64,000 nt of DNA from Mycobacterium sp. DL592 (GTDB taxonomy: Bacteria; Actinomycetota; Actinomycetes; Mycobacteriales; Mycobacteriaceae), in the NCBI RefSeq assembly GCF_011694515.1, contig NZ_CP050192.1, positions 2,353,301 to 2,417,300 on the forward strand. The letters run 5' to 3'. Positions within the stretch are counted from its first letter, which is position 1, and each line of letters begins with the position of its first letter. Below are positions 26,986 to 38,081 of the stretch, piece after piece. The notes under the pieces were generated by a model. That model saw nothing but the letters and a program-made list of their open reading frames with translations, was not told the DNA's origin and did no database searches. The position numbers and the translations under genes were made by a program.

Positions 26986-27863
26986 TAATCCACCCGCGGT
27001 GCTTCGTTACTCGGGCCCTTACCGGGACCGAATGTGTTTGTCCGGGAACGTGTTTCGATCACTTCGCGGGCCAGCCGGGAAATCCGCTCCTCAGCCACCT
27101 CGAGCGCGCCATCGGCCTCGATGGTCACCGCGGTCGGGAAGATCCCGCGCACCAGATCCGGTCCGCCGGTGGCGGAGTCGTCGTCGGCGGCGTCGTAGAG
27201 CGCCTCCACCGCGACCCGCAACGCCGACTCCGCGTCGGTCACACCGCCGTAGAGCTTCTTGATCGAGGACTTGGCGAAGATCGAGCCCGAGCCCACCGAC
27301 TGGTAGCCCTCGTCCTCGATGTTCCATCCGCCTGCCGCGTCGAACGACACGATGCGCCCCGCCGCTTGCGGATCCGGATCGCCGAGGTCGTAGCCGACCA
27401 GCAGCGGCAGCGCCACGAAACCCTGCAGTGCGGCACCGAGGTTGCCGCGCACCATGATCGCCAACCGGTTCACCTTGCCGGCGAACGTCAGCGCCACCCC
27501 TTCGAGCTTCTCGTAGTGCTCGAGTTCCACGGCGTACAACCGAGCGAATTCCACGGCGATCGCCGCGGTGCCCGCGATGCCGGTCGCGGTGTAATCGTCG
27601 GTGATGTAGACCTTCTGGACATCGCGGCCAGCGATCATGTGGCCCTGGGTCGAGCGCCGGTCACCGGCGATCAGCACGCCACCGGGATAGCGCAACGCCA
27701 CGATCGTCGTGCCGTGCGGCAATGCGTCACCCGGTGCCGGAGCGCCCACGGTGCCCGCGGTCGGCAGCAACTGAGGAGCCTCGCGCCGAAGGAACTCGGA
27801 GAACGAAGACAGATCCGTCAGGGGTGAACTAGTGGCCAGTCGATCAGAGAACGGCCAGGTCAC
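26985..27863 (-). CDS. prcB: Proteasome subunit beta PrcB
   Basis: 292-residue precursor of the catalytic beta subunit. A 51-residue propeptide ends at PHG, and self-cleavage would expose Thr52 ([12 protein letters not shown]) as the N-terminal nucleophile. GDRRSTQG and the [10 protein letters not shown] lysine region are the other active-site parts. The propeptide is a little shorter than in M. tuberculosis. The GTG start overlaps the pup stop (GTGA). Confidence 0.96.
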   Translation of the reverse strand: MTWPFSDRLATSSPLTDLSSFSEFLRREAPQLLPTAGTVGAPAPGDALPHGTTIVALRYPGGVLIAGDRRSTQGHMIAGRDVQKVYITDDYTATGIAGTAAIAVEFARLYAVELEHYEKLEGVALTFAGKVNRLAIMVRGNLGAALQGFVALPLLVGYDLGDPDPQAAGRIVSFDAAGGWNIEDEGYQSVGSGSIFAKSSIKKLYGGVTDAESALRVAVEALYDAADDDSATGGPDLVRGIFPTAVTIEADGALEVAEERISRLAREVIETRSRTNTFGPGKGPSNEAPRVD

Positions 27864-28054
27864 TGTCCGCCCTTTTGGACGTATGCGCGCACGAAGTCCT
27901 CAGCGTTCTCTTCGAGGACGTCATCAATCTCGTCCAGCAGATCGTCGGTCTCCTCGGCGAGCTTGTCGCGACGCTCCTGCCCGCCGGCCGCGTCGCCGGT
28001 GAGGTCGTCGTCCTCGCCGCCGCCACCACCACGCTTGGTCTGCTCTTGAGCCAT
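27860..28054 (-). CDS. pup: Prokaryotic ubiquitin-like protein Pup
   Basis: 64-residue disordered tag with the standard start [17 protein letters not shown], the Mpa-binding helical region ([20 protein letters not shown]) and the C-terminal GGQ. The last glutamine must be deamidated by Dop before PafA can attach Pup. The ATG at 28054 follows AGGAGG; an upstream in-frame start at 28120 is rejected because 64 residues is the family length. Operon order is pup-prcB-prcA, with dop 105 nt upstream. Confidence 0.97.
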   Translation of the reverse strand: MAQEQTKRGGGGGEDDDLTGDAAGGQERRDKLAEETDDLLDEIDDVLEENAEDFVRAYVQKGGQ

Positions 28055-28159
28055 CGCTGCCTCCTGCTCGTCATCGGCGGCCTTGTCGTGCCATGCGGTA
28101 CGGGTCGCCGGTTCCTCCACACTACCGGTCGGGGCCGGTATTGCCCCTTCTAACGATCG

Positions 28160-29668
28160 TCAGGTCGTGAGTTGTTCCACCAGTTCGACGGCACTGTTGA
28201 CCGAATCCAGCAACGCACCGACATGGGCCTTGCTGCCCCGCAGCGGCTCCAGCGTCGGGATCCGGACCAGCGAGTCGCCGCCCAAGTCGAAGATCACCGA
28301 GTCCCAGCTCGCCGCGGCGATGTCGGCGCCGAACCGGCGCAGACACTCGCCGCGGAAGTACGCCCGGGTGTCGGTCGGCGGATTGTCCACCGCGTCGAGC
28401 ACCTGCTGCTCGGTGACCAGGCGTTTCATCGATCCGCGGGCCACCAGCCGGTTGTACAGCCCCTTGTCCAGCCGGACGTCGGAGTACTGCAGATCCACCA
28501 GGTGCAGGCGCGGCGCCGACCACCCGAGGTTCTCCCGATTGCGGAAACCTTCGAGCAGCCGCAGTTTGGCCGGCCAGTCCAGCAGCTCGGCACATTCCAT
28601 CGGGTCCCGTTCGAGCAGGTCGAGGATGTGCGCCCAGGTCTCGACGACGTGCGAGGCGCGCGGGTCGGGATCGCGGGCGTCGACCAGCTTGGCCACCCGG
28701 TCCAGGTAGATCCGCTGGATGGCCAGGGCGGTCAGCTCACGCCCGTCGGCCAGCGCCACGGTCGCCCGAAGCGACGGGTCCCGGCTGACCACGTGCACGG
28801 CGTGCACGGGCCGGGCCAGCGCCAGATCGGACAGGTCCAGACCGTGCTGCGGGCCTTCCTCGATCAGGTCGAGCACCAGCGAGGTTGTGCCCACCTTCAG
28901 ATAGGTCGACGTCTCGGCAAGGTTGGCGTCACCAATGATGCAGTGCAGCCGGCGGTACTTGTCGGCGTCGGCGTGCGGCTCGTCGCGGGTGTTGATGATG
29001 CCGCGCTTGAGCGTGGTCTCCAGGCCGACCTCGACCTCGATGTAGTCGGCACGCTGGGACAGCTGGAAGCCCGGCTCGTCACCGGACGGACCGATGCCCA
29101 CCCGGCCGGAACCGGTGATGACCTGGCGCGACACCATGAACGGGGTGAGTCCGGAGATCACCGCGGAGAACGGCGTCTGCCGGCTCATCAGATAGTTCTC
29201 GTGCGAACCGTACGACGCGCCCTTGCCGTCGACATTGTTCTTGTAGAGCTGGAGCTTGGCCGCCCCGGGGACGCTGGCCACATGCCGGGCCGCGGCCTCC
29301 ATCACCCGCTCGCCGGCCTTGTCCCAGATCACCGCGTCCATCGGGTCGGTGACCTCGGGGGCCGAATACTCCGGGTGCGCGTGGTCGACGTAGAGCCGCG
29401 CGCCGTTGGTCAGGATCATGTTGGCGGCGCCGACCTCGTCGGCGTCCACGATCGGTGGGGGCCCCGTCGCCCGGCTCAGGTCGAAGCCGCGGGCGTCGCG
29501 CAGCGGCGACTCCACTTCGTAGTCCCACCGGGTCCGCTTGGCCCGCTGGATACCGGCGGCCGCGGCGTAGGCCAGCACCGCCTGAGTCGAGGTGAGGATC
29601 GGATTGGCGGTCGGGTCGGTCGGCGACGAGATGCCGTACTCGACCTCGGTCCCGATAATCCGTTGCAT
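28160..29668 (-). CDS. dop: Pup deamidase/depupylase Dop
   Basis: 502-residue relative of PafA that deamidates Pup and removes it from substrates. It has the conserved start [41 protein letters not shown] and [20 protein letters not shown], plus the Dop-loop region near residues 40-80 that PafA lacks. The ATG at 29668 is preceded at 7 nt by TAGGCT, so the frame running up to 29902 is not used. Confidence 0.96.
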   Translation of the reverse strand: MQRIIGTEVEYGISSPTDPTANPILTSTQAVLAYAAAAGIQRAKRTRWDYEVESPLRDARGFDLSRATGPPPIVDADEVGAANMILTNGARLYVDHAHPEYSAPEVTDPMDAVIWDKAGERVMEAAARHVASVPGAAKLQLYKNNVDGKGASYGSHENYLMSRQTPFSAVISGLTPFMVSRQVITGSGRVGIGPSGDEPGFQLSQRADYIEVEVGLETTLKRGIINTRDEPHADADKYRRLHCIIGDANLAETSTYLKVGTTSLVLDLIEEGPQHGLDLSDLALARPVHAVHVVSRDPSLRATVALADGRELTALAIQRIYLDRVAKLVDARDPDPRASHVVETWAHILDLLERDPMECAELLDWPAKLRLLEGFRNRENLGWSAPRLHLVDLQYSDVRLDKGLYNRLVARGSMKRLVTEQQVLDAVDNPPTDTRAYFRGECLRRFGADIAAASWDSVIFDLGGDSLVRIPTLEPLRGSKAHVGALLDSVNSAVELVEQLTT

Positions 29669-29675
29669 GGCCGTA

Positions 29676-29681
29676 AGCCTA
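29676..29681 (-). promoter_or_regulatory. -10 box (TAGGCT) of the dop-pup-prcBA operon
   Basis: TAGGCT on the minus strand ends 7 nt before the dop ATG, supporting a leaderless transcript. Confidence 0.6.
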
Positions 29682-29772
29682 ACGGGGTGGCGATGACAGC
29701 AGTGCGGCAGGAGCGACGGTGCGGCGTGGGCGATTGCATGTCGCCTGCGGACTTGGTGAAGTAGGCAGCACA

Positions 29773-31008
29773 ATGACGCGTCTTGTGCTGCACCATGCCG
29801 TGCTGATCGACGGAACCGGCGCGGCACCGGTCCGCAACGGCGCGGTGGTGGTCGACGGCGACCGAATCGCCTGGGCCGGTGCAGAGTCCGATGCGCCACC
29901 ACAACCGGCCGATGCGGTGCGCGTCGACCTCGGCGGGAACACGATCTGCCCCGGCTTCTTCGACTGCCATGTCCACTTCGGGCTGCCCGGCTCGACCGGC
30001 AGCCCGTTGGAGAAGGCCTTCAAGCCGCCGTCTTACGGCTACTTTCAGTTGATCGAACGCTTGCGGGTAACACTGGAAAACGGCGTGACTACCGCACGTG
30101 ACCTGATGGGTATCGACACCGGTGTCCGCGAGGCCGTCGCCGACGGACTGATCGCCGGTCCGCGCCTGCTGGTGGCGGTCAACATGCTCAGCCAGAGCGG
30201 CGGCCATGCCGATTTCCACCTGCCCTCCGGAATCGACCTCGGCGGCTTCCTCGGGGCCTATCTCGTCGACAGCGTCGATGCCGCCCGCAAGCGGGCCCGT
30301 GAGCTCCTGCGCGCCGGTGCCGATGTCATCAAGATCGCCTCCAGCGGCGGGGTGTCATCTCCCAACGACGACCCGAGCTGGCTCGGGATGCGCCGCGAAA
30401 TGATCTCCGCGGTCGTCGAAGAAGGCCACAACTACGGTGACCGGCCGGTCGCCGCCCACGCGATCGGCTACGCCGGGATCAAGGCCGCGGTCGACGCCGG
30501 CGTGCACAGCATCGAACACGGTTATGAACTCGACGACGAACTGCGCCACCAGATGGTCGCGCAGGGAACGTTTCTCGTTCCGACCCTGCTGGAAACGATG
30601 AAACCGGTCACCGCATCTCCGCAGGGCGCCGCCAAGAGCGCGAAATGGCATGCCATGGCTCATGATTCGATCGCGGCCTCGGCCGCAGCCGGTGTCAGGA
30701 TCGCGGTCGGCACCGATGCCGGTCTGTCCCCGGACCACGGCACCAACCTCAAAGAGCTCGGTCTGCTGGTCAAGTTCGGCGGGCTCACCCCGATGCAGGC
30801 CATTGTCGCGGGCACGCGGACGTCGGCCCAGCTGTGCGGCGTCGAGGACACCATCGGCACGGTGGAGCCGGGCAAGATCGCGGATCTCGTTGTCGTTCGG
30901 GGCAATCCTGTCGACGACATCGATTCCCTCGGCGATCCGGCTAATGTCCTGCTGGTCCTCAAGGAAGGGAAGACGGTGGGTAATCGTGGTGGCTTCGCCA
31001 TCGACTGA
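29773..31008 (+). CDS. Amidohydrolase-superfamily metal-dependent hydrolase
   Basis: 411-residue TIM-barrel hydrolase of the imidazolonepropionase/prolidase-like group. Metal ligands are visible: FDCHVHFG (HxH), VIKIASSGG (possible carboxylated lysine), AAHAIG, SIEHGYE and the aspartate in VGTDAGLSP. It begins at ATG 29773, 104 nt from the divergent dop start. It is first of four closely spaced plus-strand genes inside the proteasome cluster. The substrate, perhaps a cyclic amide or dipeptide, is unknown. Confidence 0.85.
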   Translation: MTRLVLHHAVLIDGTGAAPVRNGAVVVDGDRIAWAGAESDAPPQPADAVRVDLGGNTICPGFFDCHVHFGLPGSTGSPLEKAFKPPSYGYFQLIERLRVTLENGVTTARDLMGIDTGVREAVADGLIAGPRLLVAVNMLSQSGGHADFHLPSGIDLGGFLGAYLVDSVDAARKRARELLRAGADVIKIASSGGVSSPNDDPSWLGMRREMISAVVEEGHNYGDRPVAAHAIGYAGIKAAVDAGVHSIEHGYELDDELRHQMVAQGTFLVPTLLETMKPVTASPQGAAKSAKWHAMAHDSIAASAAAGVRIAVGTDAGLSPDHGTNLKELGLLVKFGGLTPMQAIVAGTRTSAQLCGVEDTIGTVEPGKIADLVVVRGNPVDDIDSLGDPANVLLVLKEGKTVGNRGGFAID

Positions 31009-32137
31009 CCGCTACGCGGCCGACCACTGGTTTCTGGCCCGTGGCCTGCCCGCGGTGGTTCGCAGGCGCGCGCTGGTGAGCCGGGTGTGGAGTCGGTCGG
31101 CGCCGGCGCTGGCGGCCTACGCCGTCATCGCGCTCAATTCGATCGCAATCGTCTCGGTCACCGGCCAGCACACCGTCGACATTCCCGGCCGGCCCGATCT
31201 GGCCGAAGGTGTGGTCTTGGCGCTGGTGGCCCTCGTACTACCGGTCGCCGCGCTCGTGGGCTGGCTGGTCTCACGTTTGACCAACCCGTTGCACCGGGCG
31301 ATGGCAGCCAACGCTGCGTTGGCCGCCATCGTCGTCGGGATGATCTTCGGCGGGCCCGGTAACCGGATTCTGGTGAACCTGGTCAGTGCCGCGATCACCG
31401 TCGCCCTGATCCTGGCGGCCACGGCGTCGGGCGCCGGATCACTGCTCGGTTTCATGCTCTACGTCACGCGCACCAACCTGGCGTTGATCGGCGGCATGTT
31501 CGTGCGCGCGCTGCCGGTGGTGCTGCTGACGTTCCTGGTTTTCTTCAACGGTCCGGTATGGCAGATGACGGCGCTGATCAGCCGCCAAAGACTCTGGGCA
31601 GGAATGCTTTTCCTGGTTGTCATCGCCGCCGCGTTTCTGGTGTCCAACACGCTGGACCGGGTGCGGCCAATTCTGGCGCAGACCTGCCCGGTGCTCGAAG
31701 GTGACGAGACCCTCGACGACACACCGTTCGCGGGGATACCCGACCCTGCGAGCGGCAGGCCGCTGTCCCGGGCCGAACGTGTCAACGTGGTGTTCGTCGT
31801 CGCCGCCTCCCAGGTGACCCAGGTGCTCACCGTGGCGATGCTGACCGGCGCCATCTTCGTCGTGTTCGGGCTCATCATCCTGAGCCCCGAGACGCTGGAC
31901 GCCTGGACTCGTGGCGCCGGACGGCCCGACGGTCATCTACTCGGGATGACGCTGCCAGTGCCCGACGCGTTGCTCCAGACCAGCATGTTGCTGTCCGCGA
32001 TCACCTTTATGTACCTGTCCGCGAAGGCGGTCAGCGATACCGACTACCGGGCGCAGTTCATCGAGCCGTTGATCGACGAGCTGCGGCAGACCCTTGTGGC
32101 GCGCAATCGCTACCGGTCGGCACTGCCAAGGCGCTGA
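30986..32137 (+). CDS. Multi-pass membrane protein (Rv2113-like), paralogue 1
   Basis: About 383 residues with roughly eight hydrophobic segments. The N-terminal DHWFLARGLPAVV motif, the LSRAERVNVVFVVAASQ segment and the C-terminal DYRAQFIEPLIDEL are shared with the next gene, showing a tandem duplication. A membrane protein gene in the same dop-mpa interval (Rv2113) is its likely M. tuberculosis counterpart. Start uncertain: GTG at 30986 or 30989, both overlapping the amidohydrolase 3' end. Function unknown. Confidence 0.75.
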   Translation: MVASPSTDRYAADHWFLARGLPAVVRRRALVSRVWSRSAPALAAYAVIALNSIAIVSVTGQHTVDIPGRPDLAEGVVLALVALVLPVAALVGWLVSRLTNPLHRAMAANAALAAIVVGMIFGGPGNRILVNLVSAAITVALILAATASGAGSLLGFMLYVTRTNLALIGGMFVRALPVVLLTFLVFFNGPVWQMTALISRQRLWAGMLFLVVIAAAFLVSNTLDRVRPILAQTCPVLEGDETLDDTPFAGIPDPASGRPLSRAERVNVVFVVAASQVTQVLTVAMLTGAIFVVFGLIILSPETLDAWTRGAGRPDGHLLGMTLPVPDALLQTSMLLSAITFMYLSAKAVSDTDYRAQFIEPLIDELRQTLVARNRYRSALPRR

Positions 32138-32138
32138 C

Positions 32139-33147
32139 ATGTCCGACATTCGTCGTGTGCACGAATGGTTCCTGGCCCGCGGCCTGCCCAAACTCGTCGT
32201 CCTGGCCGGCGTGCTGGCGGCGGCACCGTTCGCGCTCTATCTGCTGCACCGGGCCGGCACCACTCGCAGCGAGGCAGGGCGGCGCAGTCCGGCGCTGACG
32301 GTTATGGCGTTGTTCGTGGTCGGATTTCCGCTCGTCTTCAGCGGCTGGTCCGGACTAACCCTGGCCGAGGTCGCCGGCTTCGGAGTCGTTGCATTGCTTG
32401 CGGTTTGGCTGACCTACATTGGCATCGGCTCGATTCTGCTGTGGGCGTTCCGCTACGCCTGGGTTCAGTTCGGCGCGCTCGGGACGTTGATGAGCCGGGC
32501 CCTGCCGTTACTGATGCTGACCGTGGTCGTGTACTTCACCGGTGAACTGTGGCAGCTGCCCGCCCGGATGACCCGCGAACGACTCTGGCAGACAATCGGT
32601 TTCCTGTCCCTGGTGGCCATCGCTTTCATGGTGGTCACCATCCGCCACGAGGTGCAGGCCCTGCGCGACGATCGGTCCGGGCCCCGCGACACCGCCGAAC
32701 TGCTGGCCGGGCACACCGCTGGCCACCGACACCGAACCGGCCCGCACCCCGCTGTCGCTGGCAGAGCAGGTCAACGGCGTCGCGGTGATGGTGGTGTCCC
32801 AGGCGATCCAGGTGGTGTTCTTCACCACCGGACTTTTCGCGTTCTTCCTGGCGCTGGGGACGATCGCCATTCCCGACGACGTGACCGTGCTGTGGTCCGC
32901 CGAGAAGAACTGTCCGGTCGGCGAACCTCCCTGTGATGGAACGTGGTTCGGCATCCACGTGCCGGTACCCCAGACCGTGGTGCATACTTCGTTATTCGTA
33001 GCAGTGTTGTCGGGGTTGTACTTCACGGTGAGCACGAGCGTTGACCCGCTCTACCGCCAGCGGTTCTTCGACCCACTGGTCGCCGACGTGGCCGTGAGCT
33101 TGGCCGGCCGCGACGCATACTTGGAGATGGAGGGACGCCATGGTTGA
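32139..33147 (+). pseudogene. Frameshifted multi-pass membrane protein, paralogue 2
   Basis: From ATG 32139 the frame reads VHEWFLARGLPKL, membrane segments, then ALRDDRSGPRDTAELLAG and loses similarity near 32711 (about residue 191). The homology continues one frame over as TPLATDTEPARTPLSLAEQVN and later membrane segments to DPLYRQRFFDPLVADV, ending at 33147. Comparison with paralogue 1 (TPFAGIPDPASGRPLSRAERVN) places the break at one extra base in or near GGGC. Repaired, the protein would have about 335 residues. It may be a true mutation or a sequencing error; no classical slippery site for programmed shifting is seen. Confidence 0.8.
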
Positions 33148-33754
33148 CCAGACCCGAGACCTGTTCGGAAAGCGTTATGGCGAAGTACTTCTGGTGAGCA
33201 TCGGTGAGTCCGGCCCGCAGGCCACCGTGTACAACACCTTTCCGCTCAACGACTGCCCCGCTGAACTGTGGGATGCCCTCGACGCGGATGCCCTCGCCAG
33301 GGAGAACGACGCTGTGGCCGCACTGCTCAACGGGCCGCGCTACTGGCTGATGAGCAGCATCGACAAGGTGAGCCAGGGTGAGCAGGAGATCAAGACCTTC
33401 GGCGGAATCGACATGATCAAACAGGCCACTGTGCAACTGGCCTCGCACAATCCGGCGCCATACAGCATCAACTACGTCGCGCGGCACACCGCGTTCCACT
33501 TCGGCGCGGGCCGGCCGGTGTTCGAACTCGTCGACCCCGACGGTCAGCGCTGGGTGATGCAGACCTGGAGCCAGATCGTCGACGCCAACCTGGGTCTGGA
33601 GGATCTGCCCGGACTCGGCAGGCGGCTCAACCTTCCCGAGGGCTGGCGCTACGAAACCCGGGTCCTCACCGAGCCGTTGACCGTCGACACCACTACCCGC
33701 GACGCGCACGTCACCCAGGACGATCTGACGAACACCTACTCGCTGGAGTTCTGA
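33140..33754 (+). CDS. Conserved protein of unknown function (Rv2114-like)
   Basis: 204-residue soluble protein with no signal peptide or membrane segment. The ATG overlaps the previous frame by 8 nt and follows a GGAGGG site, so it is translationally linked to the membrane protein gene. Position between dop and mpa corresponds to Rv2114 (about 207 residues). Notable segments are KRYGEVLLVSIGESG, HTAFHFGAGRPVFELVDPDG and RWVMQTWSQIVD. I do not recognise a catalytic motif. Confidence 0.75.
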   Translation: MVDQTRDLFGKRYGEVLLVSIGESGPQATVYNTFPLNDCPAELWDALDADALARENDAVAALLNGPRYWLMSSIDKVSQGEQEIKTFGGIDMIKQATVQLASHNPAPYSINYVARHTAFHFGAGRPVFELVDPDGQRWVMQTWSQIVDANLGLEDLPGLGRRLNLPEGWRYETRVLTEPLTVDTTTRDAHVTQDDLTNTYSLEF

Positions 33755-33756
33755 CG

Positions 33757-33771
33757 GCGGCGCAGCGCCGC
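33757..33771. terminator. GC hairpin between convergent genes
   Basis: GCGGCGCAGCGCCGC is a perfect 7-bp inverted repeat placed exactly between the convergent stops at 33754 and 33771. There is no T-tract, as is usual in mycobacteria. It could act in both directions. Confidence 0.4.
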
Positions 33772-35582
33772 TACAGGTACTGGCCCAGGTTCGATTCGGT
33801 GTCGATCGCCCGTGAGGCGCTCGAGGTCTTGCCGGTGACCAGGGTGCGGATGTAGACGATCCGCTCGCCCTTCTTGCCCGAGATCCGCGCCCAGTCATCG
33901 GGGTTGGTGGTGTTGGGCAGGTCCTCGTTCTCGGCGAACTCGTCGACGATCGAGTCGAGCAGGTGCTGGATACGCAGGCCGTGCTGGCCGGTTTCGAGCA
34001 CCGACTTGATCGCGTACTTCTTCGCGCGGTCGACGACGTTCTGGATCATGGCACCGGAGTTGAAGTCCTTGAAATACATGACTTCCTTGTCACCGTTGGC
34101 GTAGGTGACCTCCAGGAACCGGTTGTCGTCGATCTCGGCGTACATCCGGTCGACAACCTTCTCGATCATCGCCCTGATGCACTGCCCGCGGTCACCGTCG
34201 AACTCGGCGAGGTCGTCGACATTGACCGGCAGGTTCTCGGTGAGGTACTTCGAGAAGATGTCCTGTGCCGCTTCGGCGTCCGGGCGCTCGATCTTGATCT
34301 TCACGTCCAGGCGCCCGGGTCGCAGGATCGCCGGGTCGATCATGTCCTCGCGGTTGGAGGCGCCGATCACGATGACGTTCTCAAGGCCTTCCACACCGTC
34401 GATCTCGGACAGCAGCTGCGGCACGACCGTGGTCTCCACGTCCGAGCTCACGCCGGTGCCGCGGGTGCGGAAGATCGAGTCCATCTCGTCGAAGAACACG
34501 ATCACCGGGGTGCCCTCGGACGCCTTCTCGCGGGCCCGCTGGAAGATCAGCCGGATGTGACGCTCGGTCTCGCCGACGAACTTGTTCAGCAGCTCGGGGC
34601 CCTTGATGTTGAGGAAGTATGACTTCGCCTCGCGGGCGTCGTCACCACGAACCTCGGCCATCTTCTTGGCCAGCGAGTTGGCCACCGCCTTGGCGATGAG
34701 CGTCTTGCCGCACCCGGGCGGACCGTAGAGCAGCACACCCTTGGGCGGGCGCAGCGAGTACTCCCGGTAAAGCTCCTTGTGCAGGAAGGGCAGCTCGACC
34801 GCATCGCGGATCTGCTCGATCTGGCGGGTCAGGCCGCCGATATCGGAGTACGCGACGTCCGGCACCTCCTCGAGCACAAGGTCCTCGACCTCGGCCTTGG
34901 GGATGCGCTCGAAGGCATAGCCGGCCTTGGTGTCGACCAGCAGCGAGTCGCCGGGGCGGAGCTTGCGGGGACGCAGGTCGTCGTCGTCGAGTTCCTCGGC
35001 GACGTCGGCGGGCAGGTCCTCGATCGCAACCAGCGGCTCGGCCAGCCACACGATGCGTTCCTCGTCGGCGTGCCCGACCACCAGCGCGCGGTGACCGTCG
35101 GCCAGGATCTCGCGCAGCGTGGAGATCTCTCCGACCGCTTCGAAGTTGCCGGCTTCCACGACGGTGAGCGCCTCGTTGAGGCGCACGGTCTGGCCCTGCT
35201 TCAGCGACTTCACGTCGATGTTGGGTGAGCACGTCAGCCGCATCTTGCGACCGGAGGTGAACACGTCGACGGTGTCGTCCTCGTGGGCGTTGAGCAGGAC
35301 GCCGTAGCCGCTGGGCGGCTGGCCCAGCCGGTCGACCTCCTCGCGCAGCGCCAGCAGCTGCTGGCGGGCTTCCTTGAGGGTATCCATCAGCTTGGCGTTG
35401 CGGGCCGCCAGGGAATCGATCCGTGCCTCGAGCTGGTGGATGTCCCGGGCGGTGCGCGGGGTGCCCTGAGCGATCGCGTTCTCAAGTTGCTCGCGCAGAA
35501 TCGAGGCTTCCCGGCGCAGCTGCTCGAGTTCGGCAGCGTCATCGCTGGACAGCTGTGGCTCTTCGTGCTGTGACTCAGTCAT
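33771..35582 (-). CDS. mpa: Proteasome-associated AAA+ ATPase Mpa (ARC)
   Basis: 603-residue unfoldase that binds Pup and feeds substrates to the 20S core. The N-terminal coiled coil (about 10-90) recognises Pup; two OB folds follow (about 95-235). The AAA domain carries [27 protein letters not shown] and RPGRLDVKI. The C-terminus ends GQYL, the motif that docks into PrcA pockets. The ATG at 35582 follows AAAGGAG and gives the family length. Confidence 0.97.
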   Translation of the reverse strand: MTESQHEEPQLSSDDAAELEQLRREASILREQLENAIAQGTPRTARDIHQLEARIDSLAARNAKLMDTLKEARQQLLALREEVDRLGQPPSGYGVLLNAHEDDTVDVFTSGRKMRLTCSPNIDVKSLKQGQTVRLNEALTVVEAGNFEAVGEISTLREILADGHRALVVGHADEERIVWLAEPLVAIEDLPADVAEELDDDDLRPRKLRPGDSLLVDTKAGYAFERIPKAEVEDLVLEEVPDVAYSDIGGLTRQIEQIRDAVELPFLHKELYREYSLRPPKGVLLYGPPGCGKTLIAKAVANSLAKKMAEVRGDDAREAKSYFLNIKGPELLNKFVGETERHIRLIFQRAREKASEGTPVIVFFDEMDSIFRTRGTGVSSDVETTVVPQLLSEIDGVEGLENVIVIGASNREDMIDPAILRPGRLDVKIKIERPDAEAAQDIFSKYLTENLPVNVDDLAEFDGDRGQCIRAMIEKVVDRMYAEIDDNRFLEVTYANGDKEVMYFKDFNSGAMIQNVVDRAKKYAIKSVLETGQHGLRIQHLLDSIVDEFAENEDLPNTTNPDDWARISGKKGERIVYIRTLVTGKTSSASRAIDTESNLGQYL

Positions 35583-35628
35583 GTTGCGCTCCTTTCCCAC
35601 ACCGAGAGTTGGTGCGGCGGATACCTCA

Positions 35629-35634
35629 ACGCTA
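35629..35634 (-). promoter_or_regulatory. -10 box (TAGCGT) of mpa
   Basis: TAGCGT on the minus strand would start an mRNA near 35622, giving a 40-nt leader that holds the AAAGGAG site. A short palindrome, GGCCAATGGCC (35637-35647), lies just upstream of the box. Confidence 0.45.
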
Positions 35635-35690
35635 CCGGCCAATGGCCAATCTTGTGCGCTCGGGGAATATCGACACACTGGCAACACTGT

Positions 35691-35696
35691 TAACCT
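35691..35696 (+). promoter_or_regulatory. -10 box (TAACCT) of the MTB12-like gene
   Basis: TAACCT would start transcription near 35703, leaving a short leader containing the AAAGGA site before GTG 35730. Confidence 0.4.
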
Positions 35697-35729
35697 CATG
35701 GATGAGTCGGGCCGATCGAAAGGACAGCC

Positions 35730-36224
35730 GTGACCCTGAAACTGCTAGCCACGGGCGTAGCAGCCGCCGCAATCGTCGCCGGCGCAGCCGCTGGTGTGAC
35801 CTCGGTTGCATTCGGCAACCCCGCCGCATCTCCTGCTGTGTCGCCTGTCGTGTTCGGCGCGCCGCTGCCCCAGGCACCCGCACCCGAGCTGCAAAGTGCA
35901 CTGGTGGCCACGCTGGACGGGCTGCAGAGCGGCGGATCGTTCTCCGGTACCAAGGCCTCCTACATCCAGGGCGGACTCGGCCGGTTTGAGGGCATCACCG
36001 CTGACCGCGCCTTCAGCAACGCCTCTGCCAAGGGCTACTTCCCGCTCAGCTTCGTCGTGGCCGATATCGACCAGGAGGGGCCGACCGCTACCGCCAACGT
36101 GACCGCGACCGCGGCCAACGGCGCTACCGCCACTCAGAGCATCCAGTTCATCGCCGGCCCGAGCCCCACCGGCTGGCAGCTGACCAAGTCGTCGGCGCTG
36201 GCGCTGATGAGCGCGGCCAGCTGA
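35730..36224 (+). CDS. Secreted low-molecular-weight antigen MTB12/CFP-2 family
   Basis: 164-residue exported protein. A signal peptide of about 29 residues ([25 protein letters not shown]) precedes [13 protein letters not shown], a segment matching CFP-2 (Rv2376c). The rest is a small NTF2-like domain of the MTB12 family. The GTG start follows AAAGGA at good spacing. It sits directly before lppK, whose product contains the same type of domain, so the pair probably arose by duplication. Confidence 0.85.
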   Translation: MTLKLLATGVAAAAIVAGAAAGVTSVAFGNPAASPAVSPVVFGAPLPQAPAPELQSALVATLDGLQSGGSFSGTKASYIQGGLGRFEGITADRAFSNASAKGYFPLSFVVADIDQEGPTATANVTATAANGATATQSIQFIAGPSPTGWQLTKSSALALMSAAS

Positions 36225-36235
36225 GTCGCCGCTGG

Positions 36236-36841
36236 ATGAGTCGCAACCCGTTCGCAGTGTTGGGCGCCGCCACGATTGTGGCGGCGCTCGCACTATCGGG
36301 GTGTTCCAACCAGGACGAGTCGAAACCGGCGACCGGTCCGGTCGACCCGGCCCCACCGGCCGTCTCGGCTCCCCCGTCGACCACCGCCGAGCTGCCGGCA
36401 CCCGAGGCGCTGACCGACGTGCTGTACCGGTTGGCCGACCCGGCGGTGAAGGGCACCGACAAGCTCGCGCTCGTCGAGGGCACCACCGCCGATGACGCGA
36501 CGACGATCGACAAGTTCGCCGCCGCCCTGCGCGACGGCGGCTTCACCCCGCTGACCTTCAGCGCCGCGGACATCCGATGGTCTGACCGCGAGCCCGACGA
36601 TGCCCTGGCCACCGTCAACGTGAGCACCTCGAACCCGGCCAATCCGGGCGGCTTCACCTTCCCGATGGAGTTCCGCTCCCATCAGGGCAGTTGGCAGCTG
36701 TCCCGGCAGACCGCCGAGATGCTGCTGGCATTCGGCAACGCCCGCACCGAGGCCACCGGCGCCAGTCCCAGCCCGGCCGGGACGCCGCCACCGCCGCCGT
36801 CGCCGAGCCCCACGACCGCGGTCCCGACCCCGACCCGCTGA
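36236..36841 (+). CDS. lppK: Lipoprotein LppK-like, MTB12-type domain
   Basis: 201-residue lipoprotein. The lipobox ALSGC places the lipidated cysteine at residue 23. An MTB12-like domain with LTDVLYRLADPAVKGTDKLALVEG follows, and a Pro/Ser/Thr-rich C-terminal tail (about residues 175-201) could reach through the envelope. Synteny with Rv2116 (between mpa and the DUF503 gene) supports the name. Starts 11 nt after the previous stop. Confidence 0.82.
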   Translation: MSRNPFAVLGAATIVAALALSGCSNQDESKPATGPVDPAPPAVSAPPSTTAELPAPEALTDVLYRLADPAVKGTDKLALVEGTTADDATTIDKFAAALRDGGFTPLTFSAADIRWSDREPDDALATVNVSTSNPANPGGFTFPMEFRSHQGSWQLSRQTAEMLLAFGNARTEATGASPSPAGTPPPPPSPSPTTAVPTPTR

Positions 36842-36842
36842 C

Positions 36843-37136
36843 GTGTGGATCGGCTGGCTGCAGTTCGACGTCCTGCTCGGTGACGTCCGCTCGCTGAAGG
36901 CGAAGCGGTCGGTGGTCCGGCCCATCGTGGCCGAGTTGCAGCGCCGCTTTCAGGTGTCGGCGGCCGAAACCGAGTCCCTGGACCTGCACCGGCGAGCCGG
37001 TATCGGGCTGTCCGTGGTGGCTGCCGACCGCGCGCACGTCGTCGAAGTGCTCGACGCCGCTGAACGGCTGGTGGCCGCCCGGCCGGAGATCGAACTGCTC
37101 TCAGCCCGCCGCGGCCTGCAGCACAGCGACGACTAG
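36843..37136 (+). CDS. DUF503 family protein (Rv2117-like)
   Basis: 97-residue protein of the YlxP/DUF503 family: MWIGWLQFDVLLGDVRSLKAKRSVVRPIV is the hallmark start. The fold is small and alpha/beta; its biochemical role is unknown. The GTG at 36843 lies one base after the lppK stop. The 3' end abuts the convergent trmI gene (4 nt). Confidence 0.9.
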   Translation: MWIGWLQFDVLLGDVRSLKAKRSVVRPIVAELQRRFQVSAAETESLDLHRRAGIGLSVVAADRAHVVEVLDAAERLVAARPEIELLSARRGLQHSDD

Positions 37137-37140
37137 CTGG

Positions 37141-38004
<864 letters not shown>

Positions 38005-38068
38005 TTAGCCTGCCATAGCCGAGCCGACTCACCGCACGTCGTGGCCTCGCGTTGTCGGCGCCGCGTCC

Positions 38069-38074
38069 TAGGCT
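38069..38074 (+). promoter_or_regulatory. -10 box (TAGGCT) of the RecB-like nuclease gene
   Basis: TAGGCT ends 7 nt before the ATG at 38082 and supports a leaderless start. Confidence 0.6.
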
Positions 38075-38081
38075 GCCAACC

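Noticed and set aside
32697..32720. Programmed frameshift in the membrane protein gene
   Set aside because: No slippery heptamer, stimulatory hairpin or internal ribosome-binding site was seen; mutation or sequence error is simpler.
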